This document shows positions 1 through 11,880 of a DNA stretch of 40,880 nt, in pieces. The stretch lies in the NCBI GenBank assembly GCA_902619495.1, contig CACNEM010000006.1, positions 1 to 40,880 of the forward strand, written 5' to 3'. The translations under genes were made by a program, and so were the position numbers. This DNA is from an uncultured Pelagibacteraceae bacterium. Lineage in GTDB: Bacteria > Pseudomonadota > Alphaproteobacteria > Pelagibacterales > Pelagibacteraceae. Each line of letters starts with the position of its first letter. Within the stretch, counting starts at the first letter, position 1. Below the pieces are notes generated by a model that saw only the letters and a program-made list of their open reading frames with translations, searched no databases and was not told where the DNA came from.

Positions 1-1524
<1,524 letters not shown>

Positions 1525-1547
1525 TATGTAAGGATATATAATAACTA

Positions 1548-2501
1548 ATGTTAGAATTAAAAGCACTTCTTTTAACGCAAGGCATGCACGGTATGGTAAG
1601 CCAAGTAGAAGGATTGGCAAGAGCTTTGGGTTTGAGATATAAACACCAAAAAATTGAACTAAAATCCTTTTGGAATTTCATTCCTCCAAAGATCAGCCCA
1701 ATATCAGAAAATTTAGTAAAAAATAAATTTGTATGTGATTGTAAAGTAATTATATCTTGTGGAAGAAAAAGTGTAATACCTTCAATTGCCTTAAAAAAAA
1801 GATTAGGTAATCAAATTTTTAATATACACATACAAGATCCTAAAGTTTCTTTTAAAAACTTCGATCTGATTGTAAGCCCCGAGCATGATAATTTAAAAGG
1901 AGAAAATATTATTAATACAATAGGAGCTATTCACTATTTAAACAAAAAAGAAATTAACGATAACTCAAAATATCTTGGAATTGAGAAAGATAAGAGAAGA
2001 GAACTAGTTGCATTTATAATCGGAGGACCAAATAAATATTACAAATATTCAGAAAAACAAATTCATGAACTTTTTAACAAAGTTAAGACTTTATTTACTC
2101 CAGATAAATTTAAAATTATTGTTGTTCCTTCTTACAGAACCCCTGAAAATATTTTAAAAATAGCATTTAACACTTTTAGTATTAATCATCACGTGATTAA
2201 AAATATTGATAAAAATGCTTATCTTTCTGCATTAGCGATTTCAAATTATATAATTGTAACATGCGACTCCACGTCAATGATTTCAGAAGCTGCAATAACT
2301 GGAAAACCTGTTTATATTGCCATGATGAAGTCTTTTAAGCCAACTGGAAGATTTAAAAAATTTTATTCACAATTGAAAGATTTAGGTATAACAAGAGAGT
2401 TAGAAGACAGAGTTGAAAGTTGGAGTTACAATAGTTTAAACGAAGTAAATAGAATTGCTCCAATGGTAAAAGCAAAAATGAAAAAAAATGGAATTATTTA
2501 A
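1548..2501 (+). CDS. ELM1/GtrOC1-like putative glycosyltransferase
   Basis: 317-residue protein of the family named after plant mitochondrial fission protein ELM1 (bacterial COG3660-type). Members have a glycosyltransferase-B-like fold and often occur with cell-envelope genes, but their substrate is mostly unknown. Visible support is the N-terminal GMHGMVSQVEGLA motif, an early ISCGRKSV loop, a central IIGGPNKYY loop starting the second Rossmann half, and the C-terminal VTCDSTSMISEA stretch followed by GKPVYI, which resembles the nucleotide-sugar-binding region of GT-B enzymes. The ATG at 1548 sits just after AAGGA and TATAAT-like bases (1530-1542). It overlaps the next gene by 14 bp, so the two are probably cotranscribed. 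Family assignment is good; the biochemical role is inference. Confidence 0.75.
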   Translation: MLELKALLLTQGMHGMVSQVEGLARALGLRYKHQKIELKSFWNFIPPKISPISENLVKNKFVCDCKVIISCGRKSVIPSIALKKRLGNQIFNIHIQDPKVSFKNFDLIVSPEHDNLKGENIINTIGAIHYLNKKEINDNSKYLGIEKDKRRELVAFIIGGPNKYYKYSEKQIHELFNKVKTLFTPDKFKIIVVPSYRTPENILKIAFNTFSINHHVIKNIDKNAYLSALAISNYIIVTCDSTSMISEAAITGKPVYIAMMKSFKPTGRFKKFYSQLKDLGITRELEDRVESWSYNSLNEVNRIAPMVKAKMKKNGII

Positions 2502-3153
2502 ATCTTTAGAGAGTAGAACAAAATTATATAGTGACCCTTTCAAACATTTTGAAATCAATAAACCGTTAACACAAAATGCAATTGACGAAATATGTAATGC
2601 AGAAATAGCTGATCCTAGAAAACAAAATTTAAAATATGACGGTACTAGAGCTCTTGATGGAGGGGAAGGGGCCTTCAGAGCTGGAATTAAAGATGGCGGC
2701 AAAGCAAAAAAACTCAGATGTTATGTTACCAAAGAAAACTCTACACAATTTCCAAATTTAACAAAGTTTATTGAAGAATTAAGATCACCTGAAGTTTATA
2801 AAAAAATTGGATCATTAATTGGAAAAGATTTAAGCAATTCTTTCGTAAGACTAGAGGTGATTTGCGATCGAGAAGGATTTTGGCTTAAACCTCATTGCGA
2901 TATTGAAGAAAAATTAATGTCTTCAATAGTTTTTGTAAATTTACACAATGAATCGGAAAATCTAGGAACTGATTTTTATGATGCAAAATTAAATAAAGTT
3001 AAAACAGTTCCTTATAGACACAATTATGGATATTTCTTTACAAGTGGACCAAACACTTGGCATGGAATGGAAAAAAAAGAGATTAAAAAAGAAAGAAGAT
3101 GCATCCAAATAAACTACGTAACTTTCGAGACTGACTGGAAAGTAAAAATTTAG
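2488..3153 (+). CDS. 2-oxoglutarate/Fe(II)-dependent oxygenase family protein
   Basis: 221-residue protein with the double-stranded beta-helix iron site of 2OG-Fe(II) oxygenases: HCD (His136, Asp138) in LKPHCDIEE, and His192 in GPNTWHGME. Arg203/Arg204 lie about a dozen residues later, where the 2-oxoglutarate carboxylate is normally bound. These enzymes couple decarboxylation of 2-oxoglutarate to hydroxylation of a substrate; the substrate here cannot be told. The start overlaps the ELM1-like gene by 14 bp, suggesting coexpression, and hydroxylation of an envelope sugar or protein would fit that context (inference). It converges on carB with a 4-bp overlap of the ends. Confidence 0.8.
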   Translation: MELFKSLESRTKLYSDPFKHFEINKPLTQNAIDEICNAEIADPRKQNLKYDGTRALDGGEGAFRAGIKDGGKAKKLRCYVTKENSTQFPNLTKFIEELRSPEVYKKIGSLIGKDLSNSFVRLEVICDREGFWLKPHCDIEEKLMSSIVFVNLHNESENLGTDFYDAKLNKVKTVPYRHNYGYFFTSGPNTWHGMEKKEIKKERRCIQINYVTFETDWKVKI

Positions 3154-6100
3154 ATATCTTGCAAAGAAGTAACATTAATATCTTTCAATTTCAGAGATTT
3201 TATTCCTTCCAGACAAACTTTAGCCGTGGACATATTAGTGCAGTAAGGAACCTTGTTAGCTAAAGTAGCTCTTCTTAAAGCCACAGCATCACTCAACTGT
3301 GCTTCACTGTTTCCTCCTCCAGTGTTAATAACCAAAGCTATTTTTTTAGCATTTAAAACATCTACTATATGTGGGGAACCCTGATTAACTTTGTTTATTT
3401 TTTTACATTTAATTCCATGCTGGTTTATATAATCAGCGGTACCTCCAGTTCCACAAAGTTCAAAATCTAACTTAATTAATTGTTTTGCTAATTGTACACC
3501 TTCTTTTTTATGACTATTTTTCAAAGAGATAAAAGCTAAACCTTTTTTAGGAAGGGAGTTTGAGGCCGCAATTTGACTTTTAGCAAAAGCCATACCAAAA
3601 TTTTTATCAAAACCCATAACTTCACCTGTTGATTTCATTTCTGGTCCAAGTAAAAGATCGCTGTTCGGAAATTTGTTGAATGGAAAGACCGCCTCTTTTA
3701 CTGCAAACATATCTTTTGTTTTACTTTTTAAATTGAACTTTGATAATTTTTCCCCTGCCATCACTCTTGAGGCTATCTTAGCAAGAGGTAAATTTTTCGC
3801 TTTTGAGACAAATGGGACAGTCCTACTAGCTCTTGGATTGACCTCTATCACATAAATCTCATCTTTTTTAATTGCATATTGAACATTCATGAAACCTTTA
3901 ACTTTTAGAGCTAAAGCTAATTTTTTCGTTTGATTTTCAATCTCTTTAATTAAATAAGGTTTTATTGATACTGGAGGTAGACTACATGCGGAGTCACCTG
4001 AGTGTATGCCAGCTTCTTCAATGTGCTGCATAATGCCAGCCACGAAAACACTTTTACCGTCTGATATTGCATCAACATCCACTTCCATTGCGTTATCAAT
4101 AAATTTATCTATTAATATTGGATTTTTTTCAGCAACTTTAAATGCTTCCTTAACAAAATCTTTAAGCTGTCTTTTTTCATGAACAATCTCCATTGCTCTT
4201 CCACCTAATACGTAAGATGGTCTTACCATTAAAGGTAAACCAATTTTATCTGCAATTTTTATTGCTTGAGGGAAAGTCCTAGCTATACCACTTTCAGCTT
4301 GTTTTAAATTAAGTTTATTTAAAAGATTTCTAAATCTATCTCTATCTTCAGCAAGATCGATCGATGAATATTGAGTTCCTAAAATCGGAAGCTTGTTTTC
4401 GTATAAAAATTTTGCAAGTTTAATTGGAGTTTGTCCTCCAAATTGAGTAATGACACCTTTTACATTACCTTTTGATCTCTCTCTTTTTATAATATTAAAA
4501 ACATATTCGTCTATTAAAGGTTCAAAGTATAATCTATCACTTGTATCGTAATCCGTTGATACAGTTTCTGGATTACAATTGACCATTATAGTTTCATATT
4601 TAGCTTCCTTAAGAGCAAAACTAGCTTGGCAACAGCAATAATCAAACTCTATTCCCTGACCAATTCTATTAGGCCCTCCACCAAGTATTATAATTTTATC
4701 TCTGTTAGAGGGATCAGCTTCACATTCTGAACTAGAAGAGAAATTTCTTTGATATGTAGAATACATATATGGGGTGAAAGATTTAAATTCTGCAGCACAA
4801 GTATCGACTTTTTTGTAAACTGGTAAAACTTTTAAAGCAGTTCTTTTCTTTCTAATTACCGACTCTGAAGTATTTGTAAGTTCAGATAATTTTTTGTCAG
4901 AAAACCCTATCGACTTGATATAATTAAATTCATTAAAATTTTTAGGAAGACCTTTTTTCTTTATTCTAATTTCATTATCTATAATTTCTTTTATTTGATT
5001 TAAAAACCAAGGATCAATTTTTGAAAGTTTATTTATTTCCTTTAAATTTATTTTTTTTCTCATAGCCTCCCCAACAAGTAAAATCTTATTTGGAATATTT
5101 TCTTTAAGTTTTTGTCTAATTTGTTTCTTATTTAAATTAAATATTTCGTCTACTCCTGAGAAACCTGTCTCTAGAGAGACCAAAGCTTTTTGAAGAGACT
5201 CTTTAAAATTTCTCCCAATAGCCATCGCCTCTCCTACCGATTTCATTGAAGTTCCTAAAACTGCAGCTGAAGAAGAGAATTTTTCAAAAGTGAATCTTGG
5301 AATTTTAGTGACCACATAGTCTATTGTAGGCTCAAAAGATGCAGGTGTTACTTTCGTAATTTCATTTTTTAATTCGTCCAAAGTATATCCTACAGCTAAC
5401 TTCGCTGCTACTTTTGCTATTGGAAATCCTGTGGCTTTGGATGCTAACGCTGATGATCTTGAAACCCTAGGATTCATCTCAATTATTACCATTCTTCCAT
5501 TTTTCGGATTTATAGCAAATTGAACATTTGATCCTCCAGTTTCTACACCAATTTTTCTTAAGCAGGCTATAGATGCATTCCTCATAACTTGATATTCTTT
5601 GTCCGTTAAAGTAAGTGCAGGTGCTATAGTCACGGAGTCCCCAGTATGAATGCCCATGGGATCTAAATTTTCTATTGAACAAATGATAATGCAATTATCA
5701 TTTTTATCTCTGACAACTTCCATCTCAAATTCTTTCCAACCCTCTAAACACTCTTCAACTAAGACTTGACTAACAGGTGACTCGTGAAGTCCATTTTTAA
5801 TTATTTTATAAAAATCTTTTCTATTTTTTGCTATACCACCACCTAGACCACCAAGAGTAAAAGCTGGTCTTATAATTGCCGGTAATCCAATCTGTTTTAA
5901 TACTTTTGAAGAATGTTTAAAATTATTTACTATTTTTGATTTGGGAAGATCTAAACCAATCTCTATCATATTTTTTCTGAACTTTTTTCTATCTTCTGCA
6001 TTGGATATAGCTTTTGAGTTAGCGCCAATAAGTTCAATTTTATATTTTTTAAGAATTCCTTTTTTTTCTGCCTCCATTGCTAAATTTAAAGCAGTTTGAC

Positions 6101-6374
6101 CGCCCATGGTCGGCAAGATCGCATCAGGCTTTTCTTTGATAAGAATTTTTTCAAGAACTTCTATTGTAATAGGCTCAATATAAGTTTTATCAGCGACGTT
6201 TGGGTCTGTCATAATCGTTGCTGGGTTTGAATTTATTAGAATTACTTTGAAACCTTCATCTCTTAGAGCTTTACATGCTTGAGTTCCTGAATAATCAAAT
6301 TCACAAGCTTGCCCAATAATTATTGGCCCCGCACCAACAACTAAAATTTTTTTAATATCTTTTCTTTTTGGCAT
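3150..6374 (-). CDS. carB: Carbamoyl-phosphate synthase, large (synthetase) subunit
   Basis: Makes carbamoyl phosphate from bicarbonate, ammonia supplied by CarA, and two ATP, for pyrimidines and arginine. At 1074 residues it is full length. It shows the expected duplication: the first half opens with [17 protein letters not shown] and the second, near residue 570, with [16 protein letters not shown]. Each half carries an ATP-grasp domain ([12 protein letters not shown] in the first, [12 protein letters not shown] in the second). An oligomerisation region lies between about 400 and 550, and a C-terminal MGS-type allosteric domain runs from about 935 to the end. It overlaps carA by 23 bp and so is translated from the same message. 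No truncation or lost motif was seen. Confidence 0.98.
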   Translation of the reverse strand: MPKRKDIKKILVVGAGPIIIGQACEFDYSGTQACKALRDEGFKVILINSNPATIMTDPNVADKTYIEPITIEVLEKILIKEKPDAILPTMGGQTALNLAMEAEKKGILKKYKIELIGANSKAISNAEDRKKFRKNMIEIGLDLPKSKIVNNFKHSSKVLKQIGLPAIIRPAFTLGGLGGGIAKNRKDFYKIIKNGLHESPVSQVLVEECLEGWKEFEMEVVRDKNDNCIIICSIENLDPMGIHTGDSVTIAPALTLTDKEYQVMRNASIACLRKIGVETGGSNVQFAINPKNGRMVIIEMNPRVSRSSALASKATGFPIAKVAAKLAVGYTLDELKNEITKVTPASFEPTIDYVVTKIPRFTFEKFSSSAAVLGTSMKSVGEAMAIGRNFKESLQKALVSLETGFSGVDEIFNLNKKQIRQKLKENIPNKILLVGEAMRKKINLKEINKLSKIDPWFLNQIKEIIDNEIRIKKKGLPKNFNEFNYIKSIGFSDKKLSELTNTSESVIRKKRTALKVLPVYKKVDTCAAEFKSFTPYMYSTYQRNFSSSSECEADPSNRDKIIILGGGPNRIGQGIEFDYCCCQASFALKEAKYETIMVNCNPETVSTDYDTSDRLYFEPLIDEYVFNIIKRERSKGNVKGVITQFGGQTPIKLAKFLYENKLPILGTQYSSIDLAEDRDRFRNLLNKLNLKQAESGIARTFPQAIKIADKIGLPLMVRPSYVLGGRAMEIVHEKRQLKDFVKEAFKVAEKNPILIDKFIDNAMEVDVDAISDGKSVFVAGIMQHIEEAGIHSGDSACSLPPVSIKPYLIKEIENQTKKLALALKVKGFMNVQYAIKKDEIYVIEVNPRASRTVPFVSKAKNLPLAKIASRVMAGEKLSKFNLKSKTKDMFAVKEAVFPFNKFPNSDLLLGPEMKSTGEVMGFDKNFGMAFAKSQIAASNSLPKKGLAFISLKNSHKKEGVQLAKQLIKLDFELCGTGGTADYINQHGIKCKKINKVNQGSPHIVDVLNAKKIALVINTGGGNSEAQLSDAVALRRATLANKVPYCTNMSTAKVCLEGIKSLKLKDINVTSLQDI

Positions 6375-7560
6375 TTTTTTTCATACTCTCCACAAATTTA
6401 TCAAATAAATAAACACTATCTTGAGGACCAGGGTTGGACTCCGGATGATATTGAACTGAGAAAACGGGTTTATTTTTTAGCTCGATACCCTCAATGCTGT
6501 TGTCAAATAAAGACTGATGAGTAACTCTTATATTTTTAGGCATACCTTTTTTAATTACTTCAAATCCGTGATTCTGACTTGTGATTTCAACATTGCCTTC
6601 AATCAAATTTTTAACAGGATGGTTAGCTCCTCTATGCCCTAATTTCATCTTTTCTGTTTTAGCGCCGAGTGCTAAAGCTAGGATTTGATGGCCTAAACAG
6701 ATTCCAAATAATGGTAACTTTTTTTTGATTAATTCTTGAATTGTCGGTATTGCATATTTCCCAGTCGCCGCAGGATCTCCGGGCCCATTTGATAAAAATA
6801 TTCCATTAGGCTTGAGTTTTAAAATATCTTTTGTACCTGTTTTGCATGGAACAATTGTAACCCTACAATTAAAGTCTGAAAAATATCTTAAAATATTTTT
6901 CTTTATTCCATAATCTATGGCTACCACATGTAATATTTTTTTTTTATTTTTTAAATATCCATTCCCTTTTTTCCATGTTTTATAGTCTTGCCATAAATAA
7001 TTTTTCTTAGTAGTAACCATTTTTGCTAAATCTAAGTTTTTAAGACCACTCCATTTATTTGTTATCTTAATTAGCTTTTTTATATTTAATTTATTTTTGT
7101 TGTGAAAAGATATCGTCCCCTTAGGAGCACCTTTATCTCTAATGAAATTTGTTAAATTTCTAGTATCAATTCCAGTTATCCCAACAATCTTATTTTTTTG
7201 TAACCATTTATCTAAATGTTTTAAAGATCTATAATTTGATGGATTAGTTATTTCGGTGTTTATTATTACCCCTTTAGTCCATATTTTATCAGATTCATGA
7301 TCCTCTTTATTTGTTCCTACATTACCTACGTGAGGAAAAGTAAAGTTTATAATTTGATCTGCATAAGAAGGATCAGAAATTATTTCTTGGTAACCAGTAA
7401 TTGAGGTATTAAAACATACTTCACCAGTTGCAGTCCCCTTGTAACCCAAACCTACACCTTTAAAAAATTTACCATTTTGCAGAACTAAAATAGCAGTGGA
7501 ATCGATCTTTTTAAGATTTTTTTTAGAGTTTATATTTTGACCAATCTTCTTCAAATACAA
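6352..7560 (-). CDS. carA: Carbamoyl-phosphate synthase, small (glutaminase) subunit
   Basis: Hydrolyses glutamine and channels ammonia to CarB. The N-terminal CPSase domain contains [15 protein letters not shown]; the C-terminal class I glutamine amidotransferase domain has the nucleophile Cys288 in FGICLGHQ and the catalytic His372/Glu374 in QYHPES. The open frame begins with TTG at 7560 and contains no ATG before the conserved core ([10 protein letters not shown], residues 21-30). A second TTG lies at 7554, so initiation is at a non-ATG codon and its exact position is uncertain. Length is about 400 residues, slightly longer than usual at the N terminus. A sigma70-type promoter lies about 35 bp upstream of the TTG. 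Confidence 0.96.
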   Translation of the reverse strand: MYLKKIGQNINSKKNLKKIDSTAILVLQNGKFFKGVGLGYKGTATGEVCFNTSITGYQEIISDPSYADQIINFTFPHVGNVGTNKEDHESDKIWTKGVIINTEITNPSNYRSLKHLDKWLQKNKIVGITGIDTRNLTNFIRDKGAPKGTISFHNKNKLNIKKLIKITNKWSGLKNLDLAKMVTTKKNYLWQDYKTWKKGNGYLKNKKKILHVVAIDYGIKKNILRYFSDFNCRVTIVPCKTGTKDILKLKPNGIFLSNGPGDPAATGKYAIPTIQELIKKKLPLFGICLGHQILALALGAKTEKMKLGHRGANHPVKNLIEGNVEITSQNHGFEVIKKGMPKNIRVTHQSLFDNSIEGIELKNKPVFSVQYHPESNPGPQDSVYLFDKFVESMKKNAKKKRY

Positions 7561-7602
7561 CTCATGAGTTAAAGTAAAAAACTTATAAACATGATTTTGC
7601 GC

Positions 7603-7631
7603 AACATATGAAATAGAAACAAAATCGTCAA
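7603..7631 (-). promoter_or_regulatory. Predicted sigma70 promoter of carAB
   Basis: On the minus strand TTGACG (7626-7631) and TATGTT (7603-7608) are separated by exactly 17 bp. The -35 matches the consensus at 5 of 6 bases and the -10 at 4 of 6, including the first three and the last. The predicted transcript start is near 7596, leaving a leader of about 36 nt before the carA TTG start. The assignment rests on sequence match alone. Confidence 0.55.
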
Positions 7632-7656
7632 CAAACTTCTTTTTATTTTGTATTAA

Positions 7657-7682
7657 AATTGTGATTAAAATAAATCACAATT
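7657..7682. promoter_or_regulatory. Perfect 10-bp inverted repeat abutting the yqeY start codon
   Basis: Arms AATTGTGATT (7657-7666) and AATCACAATT (7673-7682) are perfect complements around a 6-nt AAAATA loop, and the right arm ends exactly one base before the ATG at 7683. It could be an operator for a dimeric regulator acting on yqeY-dnaG-rpoD, or an RNA hairpin occluding the ribosome-binding region if the transcript starts upstream. It lies in the 122-bp divergent gap shared with carAB. Neither function is proven by sequence. Confidence 0.5.
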
Positions 7683-8138
7683 ATGTCTCTAAAAAAACAA
7701 ATAGAAGATAAGTTAAACCAAGCCTTAAAAGCCAAAGACAAAAATATTTACCCAACTTTGAGGCTAATTGTTTCAGCAATTAAAGATGCTGAAATCGCAG
7801 GAAGGTCCAAAGGTCAAAAAGAAATAAAGGATAGTGATATTATTTCACTACTTAAAAAAATGATAAAACAAAGAAACGAGTCTAGCGAAGTTTATGAAAA
7901 AGCCGGACGTAAAGAGCTTCTTGATAATGAAAAAAAAGAAATAGAAGTTATCAATATTTTTTTGCCAAAACAATTAAGCGAAGAGGAAACTAAAAAAATT
8001 TGCGAAGAAACAATCAAGTCTGTTGGGGCATCATCAATGAAAGATATGGGAAAAATTATGGGAACCTTGAAATCAAAACACGCAGACTCTTTAGATTTTT
8101 CCAAAGTAAGCTCAATCTTGAAAGGGCTTTTGAATTAA
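7683..8138 (+). CDS. yqeY: GatB/YqeY domain protein
   Basis: 151-residue member of the YqeY family, related to the C-terminal tail domain of the GatB amidotransferase subunit, proposed to bind tRNA. Typical features are the helical N terminus (MSLKKQIEDKLNQALKAKD), the stretch LRLIVSAIKDAEIAGR, the central LLKKMIKQRNES, and the C-terminal MGKIMGTLKSKH segment with a GLLN end. Precise function is unknown in the family. It is followed after 2 bp by dnaG and then rpoD, a position taken by rpsU in the equivalent E. coli operon. The start ATG directly follows the inverted repeat at 7657-7682, and I see no strong Shine-Dalgarno sequence. Confidence 0.92.
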   Translation: MSLKKQIEDKLNQALKAKDKNIYPTLRLIVSAIKDAEIAGRSKGQKEIKDSDIISLLKKMIKQRNESSEVYEKAGRKELLDNEKKEIEVINIFLPKQLSEEETKKICEETIKSVGASSMKDMGKIMGTLKSKHADSLDFSKVSSILKGLLN

Positions 8139-8140
8139 GA

Positions 8141-9928
8141 ATGAAATACCCTAAAGAATACCTGGATGAAATAAAAACGAGAATAAAAGTTTCACAAGTG
8201 GTTGGTAAAACCGTACAGCTTAAAAAAAGAGGAAAAGAGTTTATTGGTTTATCACCTTTTAAAAATGAAAAAACACCTTCTTTCACAATAAATGATGAGA
8301 AAGAATTTTACCACTGTTTTAGCACAGGCGAGCATGGAAACATATTTGATTTTTTAATGAAGACTAAATCAGTTGGTTTTGGAGAAGCTGTAAAAATTCT
8401 AGCAGCCGAAGCAGGAATGCAACCATATCGTTTCACAAATTTTGATAAAAAAAAAGATCTTAGGTTTCAAACATATAAAAAGATTTTACAAGAATACTCA
8501 GAACATTTTCACCAGCAAATTTATAAAGAAAATAATAAAGAAGCCTTAGATTATTTAAAAAAAAGAAATTTAAATAAAGGTCTAATTGATGAATTTAAAT
8601 TAGGCTTCGTGCCTTGGAAAAATGACTTTTATAAAGAATTATTAAAAAAATATTCTGAAGATGAAATTAATTTAACGGGTTTATATTATAAGAGCGATAA
8701 AACTGGAGTTTTTGTTGATAGATTTAATTCAAGAATAATATTTCCTATTAATAATATACAAGGAGAAACAGTTGCTTTTGGTGGAAGAATAATTAAAGAT
8801 GGAAAGTTAGCAAAATATATTAATTCACCTGAGACAGAATTTTATAAAAAGGGTAATATAATATTCAATCTTGATAGAGCCAAAAATAGTAGGGCTAATA
8901 CAGACGAAGTTATAATCGTAGAAGGCTACATGGATGTTGTAAGTCTTCACTCATCAGGTATCAAAAATGTTGTAGCTAATTCTGGCACAGCTTTAACTGA
9001 GAGACAAATGAGCTTAATTTGGAGATTTTTTCCTAATCCAATAATTTGTTTAGATGGAGATATAAGCGGACAACAAGCAGCTTATAGGATTTCAGAGAAG
9101 TTATTGCCATTTATAAACGAAAAAAATAAAATTTACTTTTCTGTAATGCCAGAGGGAGAAGATCCTGATGATTTTATTGCTAAAAACGGAAAAAAAGAAT
9201 TTTTAGAACTATTAAAAGAAAAATCAATTATTCAATCCTTTATTTGGAACTACAATTTAAGTAAAATAAGTTTAAATAATCCATTTGAGGTTTCGAACTT
9301 TGAAAAAGAGATTAAAAAATTAACTTATTCTATTCAAGATGAAACATTAAAAAAGTATGTGTTAGAGGATTTTCTGGAAAAATTAAAAAATTTAACGCCA
9401 TTACAATCATCAAGTCAAAAACTTTACTATTCAAAATTTACAAAGAAAAAGAATTTCAAAATACTAAATGAAACAAAAATTTTACATCAAAAGAGAAAAG
9501 ATCTTTCAAAAATTCAAATTTTAGAGTTCTCTATTTTATATATTATTTTAAATAATTTTAAAATTGCTGAAAAAAAAATTGAAGAATTATCTAAAATAAA
9601 GTTATTGTCTGAAAAAAATGAAAGTTTAAAAAATGAAGTTCTAACTTTACTTTCTGAGCAAATTGATAAAAAAACAATTCAACAAAAAATTAATACTGAA
9701 TACAAAATGCTTATAGAAGAAATAAAAGAAAACTCAAATATTCAAATTATTACTCAAGATAAAACTGATGAAGGTATATTTCATATGTTAGATGAATTAA
9801 TTGTAGACTTTAAAGAACAAGATAATCTTAAAAAAATAGAATCTCTTGAAAAAAAACTAATTAATAATCTTGATGAAAGCTCTTATTCCGAATTAATTAG
9901 GCTTAAAAGCCAGATAAATAGTGAATAA
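8141..9928 (+). CDS. dnaG: DNA primase (zinc-ligand-poor N-terminal domain)
   Basis: Synthesises RNA primers at the replication fork, working with DnaB. The start at 8141 (MKYPKEYLDE) gives 595 residues and lies 2 bp after the yqeY stop; a longer open frame from 8000 only overlaps yqeY. The N-terminal CHC2-type module is recognisable (SPFKNEKTPSF, then FYHCFSTGEHGN), but three of four usual zinc ligands are replaced: Ser38, Lys41 and Thr62, leaving only Cys59. The Toprim catalytic core is intact, with Glu261 in VEGYMDV and Asp305/Asp307 in CLDGDISG. The C-terminal ~190 residues are Lys/Glu-rich helices that would contact the helicase. As I recall, many alphaproteobacterial primases share the altered ligands, so the enzyme is probably functional. 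Confidence 0.96.
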   Translation: MKYPKEYLDEIKTRIKVSQVVGKTVQLKKRGKEFIGLSPFKNEKTPSFTINDEKEFYHCFSTGEHGNIFDFLMKTKSVGFGEAVKILAAEAGMQPYRFTNFDKKKDLRFQTYKKILQEYSEHFHQQIYKENNKEALDYLKKRNLNKGLIDEFKLGFVPWKNDFYKELLKKYSEDEINLTGLYYKSDKTGVFVDRFNSRIIFPINNIQGETVAFGGRIIKDGKLAKYINSPETEFYKKGNIIFNLDRAKNSRANTDEVIIVEGYMDVVSLHSSGIKNVVANSGTALTERQMSLIWRFFPNPIICLDGDISGQQAAYRISEKLLPFINEKNKIYFSVMPEGEDPDDFIAKNGKKEFLELLKEKSIIQSFIWNYNLSKISLNNPFEVSNFEKEIKKLTYSIQDETLKKYVLEDFLEKLKNLTPLQSSSQKLYYSKFTKKKNFKILNETKILHQKRKDLSKIQILEFSILYIILNNFKIAEKKIEELSKIKLLSEKNESLKNEVLTLLSEQIDKKTIQQKINTEYKMLIEEIKENSNIQIITQDKTDEGIFHMLDELIVDFKEQDNLKKIESLEKKLINNLDESSYSELIRLKSQINSE

Positions 9929-9982
9929 AAAAAGTATAGATTTTTTCAATTGAGTCATTATATATATCCAACTTACCCTTTT

Positions 9983-11854
9983 ATGGCTGAAAAACTTATA
10001 ACAAAATCATTCGAGAGACTACTTGATAAAGGTAAACATAGAGGTTTCATCACTTACGAAGAATTAGGTAAATCCTTAGGAAAAAGGAACAGCACTAATG
10101 AAAATATTGAACGAGCCTTCTTAATAATCGTAGATGAGAAAATAACATTAGTTGAAAAAAAATCTCAATTTCAATCAAATAAAAAAAAGGAAACTGCAAA
10201 TACAAGCGAAGAAAAATCATCAGATAAAAGTGATGATCCAATAAGAATGTATTTAAGAGAGATGGGCGGAGTAGAATTGCTATCTCGAGAAGGAGAAATA
10301 GCAATTGCGAAAAGAATAGAAGCAGGTAAAGACGTAATGATTAATGCATTGACACAAAGTCCTATAGTTGGAAAGAAAATTAATGAGTGGAAAGAGCAAA
10401 TAGAAACTCAGCAACTTTTGGTGCGGGATATAATTGATATTGACTCAACTTATGAAGATTTTGAAGCAATGAACGAGGAAGACGATTTAAAGATAAATAA
10501 AAAAACTAAGCCGAATATTAAAGAAGAAGAAAAAGACAAAAAAGAGGAAGGTGGTGACAAAAAAGAAGACTCCTCTGAAGATGATGAATTTAACGTCTCG
10601 CTTGCTAAAATGGAGGAAGAAATTAAACCAAAAATTATCAATATTTTAGACGCTTTGAGCAAAAACTACTCAAAACTTAAAAAATACCAAATTGAAAAAC
10701 TAGAGTGTCTTTTAAATTCAAAAGAATTGTCAGTTTCAAAAAATAAAAATTTTAAAAAAATTCAGGAAATACTTGTAGATAATTTTAAAAATTTACAACT
10801 AGCACCTCATATAGTGGAGGAATTAGTTCAAGCTCATTATAAAGAGAATAAAAGAATAGTTTCGTTAGAGGGTGTTTTATTACGTTTAGCGATGGATAAC
10901 AAAATCTCACGTGAGGAGTTTTTGAAATATTATGTAGGAAATGAGATAAACCCAAAATTTGAAACTTTTTTAAAAGAAAATGCTACCTGGAAAGCTTTCT
11001 TTAAAAAATTCAAAAAAGACTTTGCTGAAATAAAAGAGAGACTTGTAGAATTCAGTAAAAAAATAGGTTTATCTGTCGGAGAATTTAAAAAACTTGTAAA
11101 TAGAATTCAAAAGGGGGAGAGGGAGTCTAGAATAGCAAAAAAAGAAATGGTTGAAGCAAACCTTAGACTCGTAATATCAATTGCTAAAAAATATACTAAC
11201 AGAGGCTTACAGTTTTTAGATTTAATTCAAGAGGGAAATATTGGTCTGATGAAAGCAGTTGATAAATTTGAATATCGAAGAGGATACAAGTTTTCAACTT
11301 ACGCAACTTGGTGGATCAGACAAGCAATTACAAGATCAATAGCTGATCAAGCTAGAACTATACGAATACCAGTTCATATGATTGAAACAATTAATAAAAT
11401 TGTAAGAACTCAAAGACAGATAATGAGTGAGTTCGGTAGAGAACCTACTCCTGAGGAGCTAGCTAAAAAATTAGCTATGCCATTAGAAAAAGTTAGAAAA
11501 GTTCTAAAAATAGCTAAAGAGCCAGTTTCTTTAGAAACACCTGTTGGAGATGAAGAGGATAGTAGTCTTGGAGACTTTATTGAAGACAAAAATGCTTTAC
11601 AACCTCTTGATACTGCAATTCAGTCAAATCTTAGTGAGTCTACTACAAAGATTTTAGCGTCATTAACTCCTAGAGAGGAAAGAGTTTTACGAATGAGATT
11701 TGGAATAGGAATGAATACAGATCATACTTTAGAAGAAGTCGGTCTTCAGTTTTCTGTTACAAGGGAAAGAATAAGACAAATTGAGGCCAAGGCCCTAAGA
11801 AAACTCAAACACCCTAGTAGATCAAAACAACTAAAAAGTTTCTTAGAAAAATAA
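9983..11854 (+). CDS. rpoD: RNA polymerase primary sigma factor (sigma70)
   Basis: Housekeeping sigma factor that directs RNA polymerase to -35/-10 promoters. I chose the ATG at 9983 ([11 protein letters not shown], 624 residues); a TTG at 9950 would add 11 residues. Order of regions: N-terminal region 1.1 (residues ~1-60); region 1.2 with [11 protein letters not shown]; a long non-conserved insertion with an acidic, Lys/Glu-rich tract around residues 170-210; region 2 with [27 protein letters not shown] and the -10-reading [10 protein letters not shown]; region 3; and region 4 with [11 protein letters not shown] and the -35-reading helix [17 protein letters not shown]. Third gene of the yqeY-dnaG-rpoD unit, 54 bp after dnaG. 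No Shine-Dalgarno sequence precedes either start. Confidence 0.97.
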   Translation: MAEKLITKSFERLLDKGKHRGFITYEELGKSLGKRNSTNENIERAFLIIVDEKITLVEKKSQFQSNKKKETANTSEEKSSDKSDDPIRMYLREMGGVELLSREGEIAIAKRIEAGKDVMINALTQSPIVGKKINEWKEQIETQQLLVRDIIDIDSTYEDFEAMNEEDDLKINKKTKPNIKEEEKDKKEEGGDKKEDSSEDDEFNVSLAKMEEEIKPKIINILDALSKNYSKLKKYQIEKLECLLNSKELSVSKNKNFKKIQEILVDNFKNLQLAPHIVEELVQAHYKENKRIVSLEGVLLRLAMDNKISREEFLKYYVGNEINPKFETFLKENATWKAFFKKFKKDFAEIKERLVEFSKKIGLSVGEFKKLVNRIQKGERESRIAKKEMVEANLRLVISIAKKYTNRGLQFLDLIQEGNIGLMKAVDKFEYRRGYKFSTYATWWIRQAITRSIADQARTIRIPVHMIETINKIVRTQRQIMSEFGREPTPEELAKKLAMPLEKVRKVLKIAKEPVSLETPVGDEEDSSLGDFIEDKNALQPLDTAIQSNLSESTTKILASLTPREERVLRMRFGIGMNTDHTLEEVGLQFSVTRERIRQIEAKALRKLKHPSRSKQLKSFLEK

Positions 11855-11864
11855 ATATTTGTGA

Positions 11865-11870
11865 TATAAG
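11865..11870 (+). promoter_or_regulatory. Possible extended -10 element for the tRNA gene
   Basis: TGATATAAG at 11862-11870 provides a TATAAG hexamer preceded by TG at the extended -10 position, 10 bp before the tRNA 5' end. No good -35 is visible 16-18 bp upstream. It lies just after the rpoD stop, so the tRNA could have its own start as well as readthrough from rpoD. Confidence 0.35.
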
Positions 11871-11880
11871 TAAATCCTTT

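Noticed and set aside
1525-1620. A 32-residue N-terminal extension of TrxB
   Set aside because: It overlaps the divergent ELM1-like gene, and the conserved core starts right after the ATG at 1524.
3673-5694. Small open frames on either strand within carB, and similar ones inside rpoD, ftsZ, mraY and ligA
   Set aside because: They lie fully within well-conserved genes in other frames, have no recognisable domains, and are shadows of the codon pattern.
7660-7679. A CRP/FNR-type site (TGTGA...TCACA) before yqeY
   Set aside because: The half-sites are 10 bp apart, not the 6 bp of CRP; the longer 10-bp-arm repeat explains the match.
8000-8140. DnaG start at 8000 inside yqeY
   Set aside because: The extra 47 residues are an out-of-frame copy of yqeY, and the ATG at 8141 gives the family's normal N terminus.
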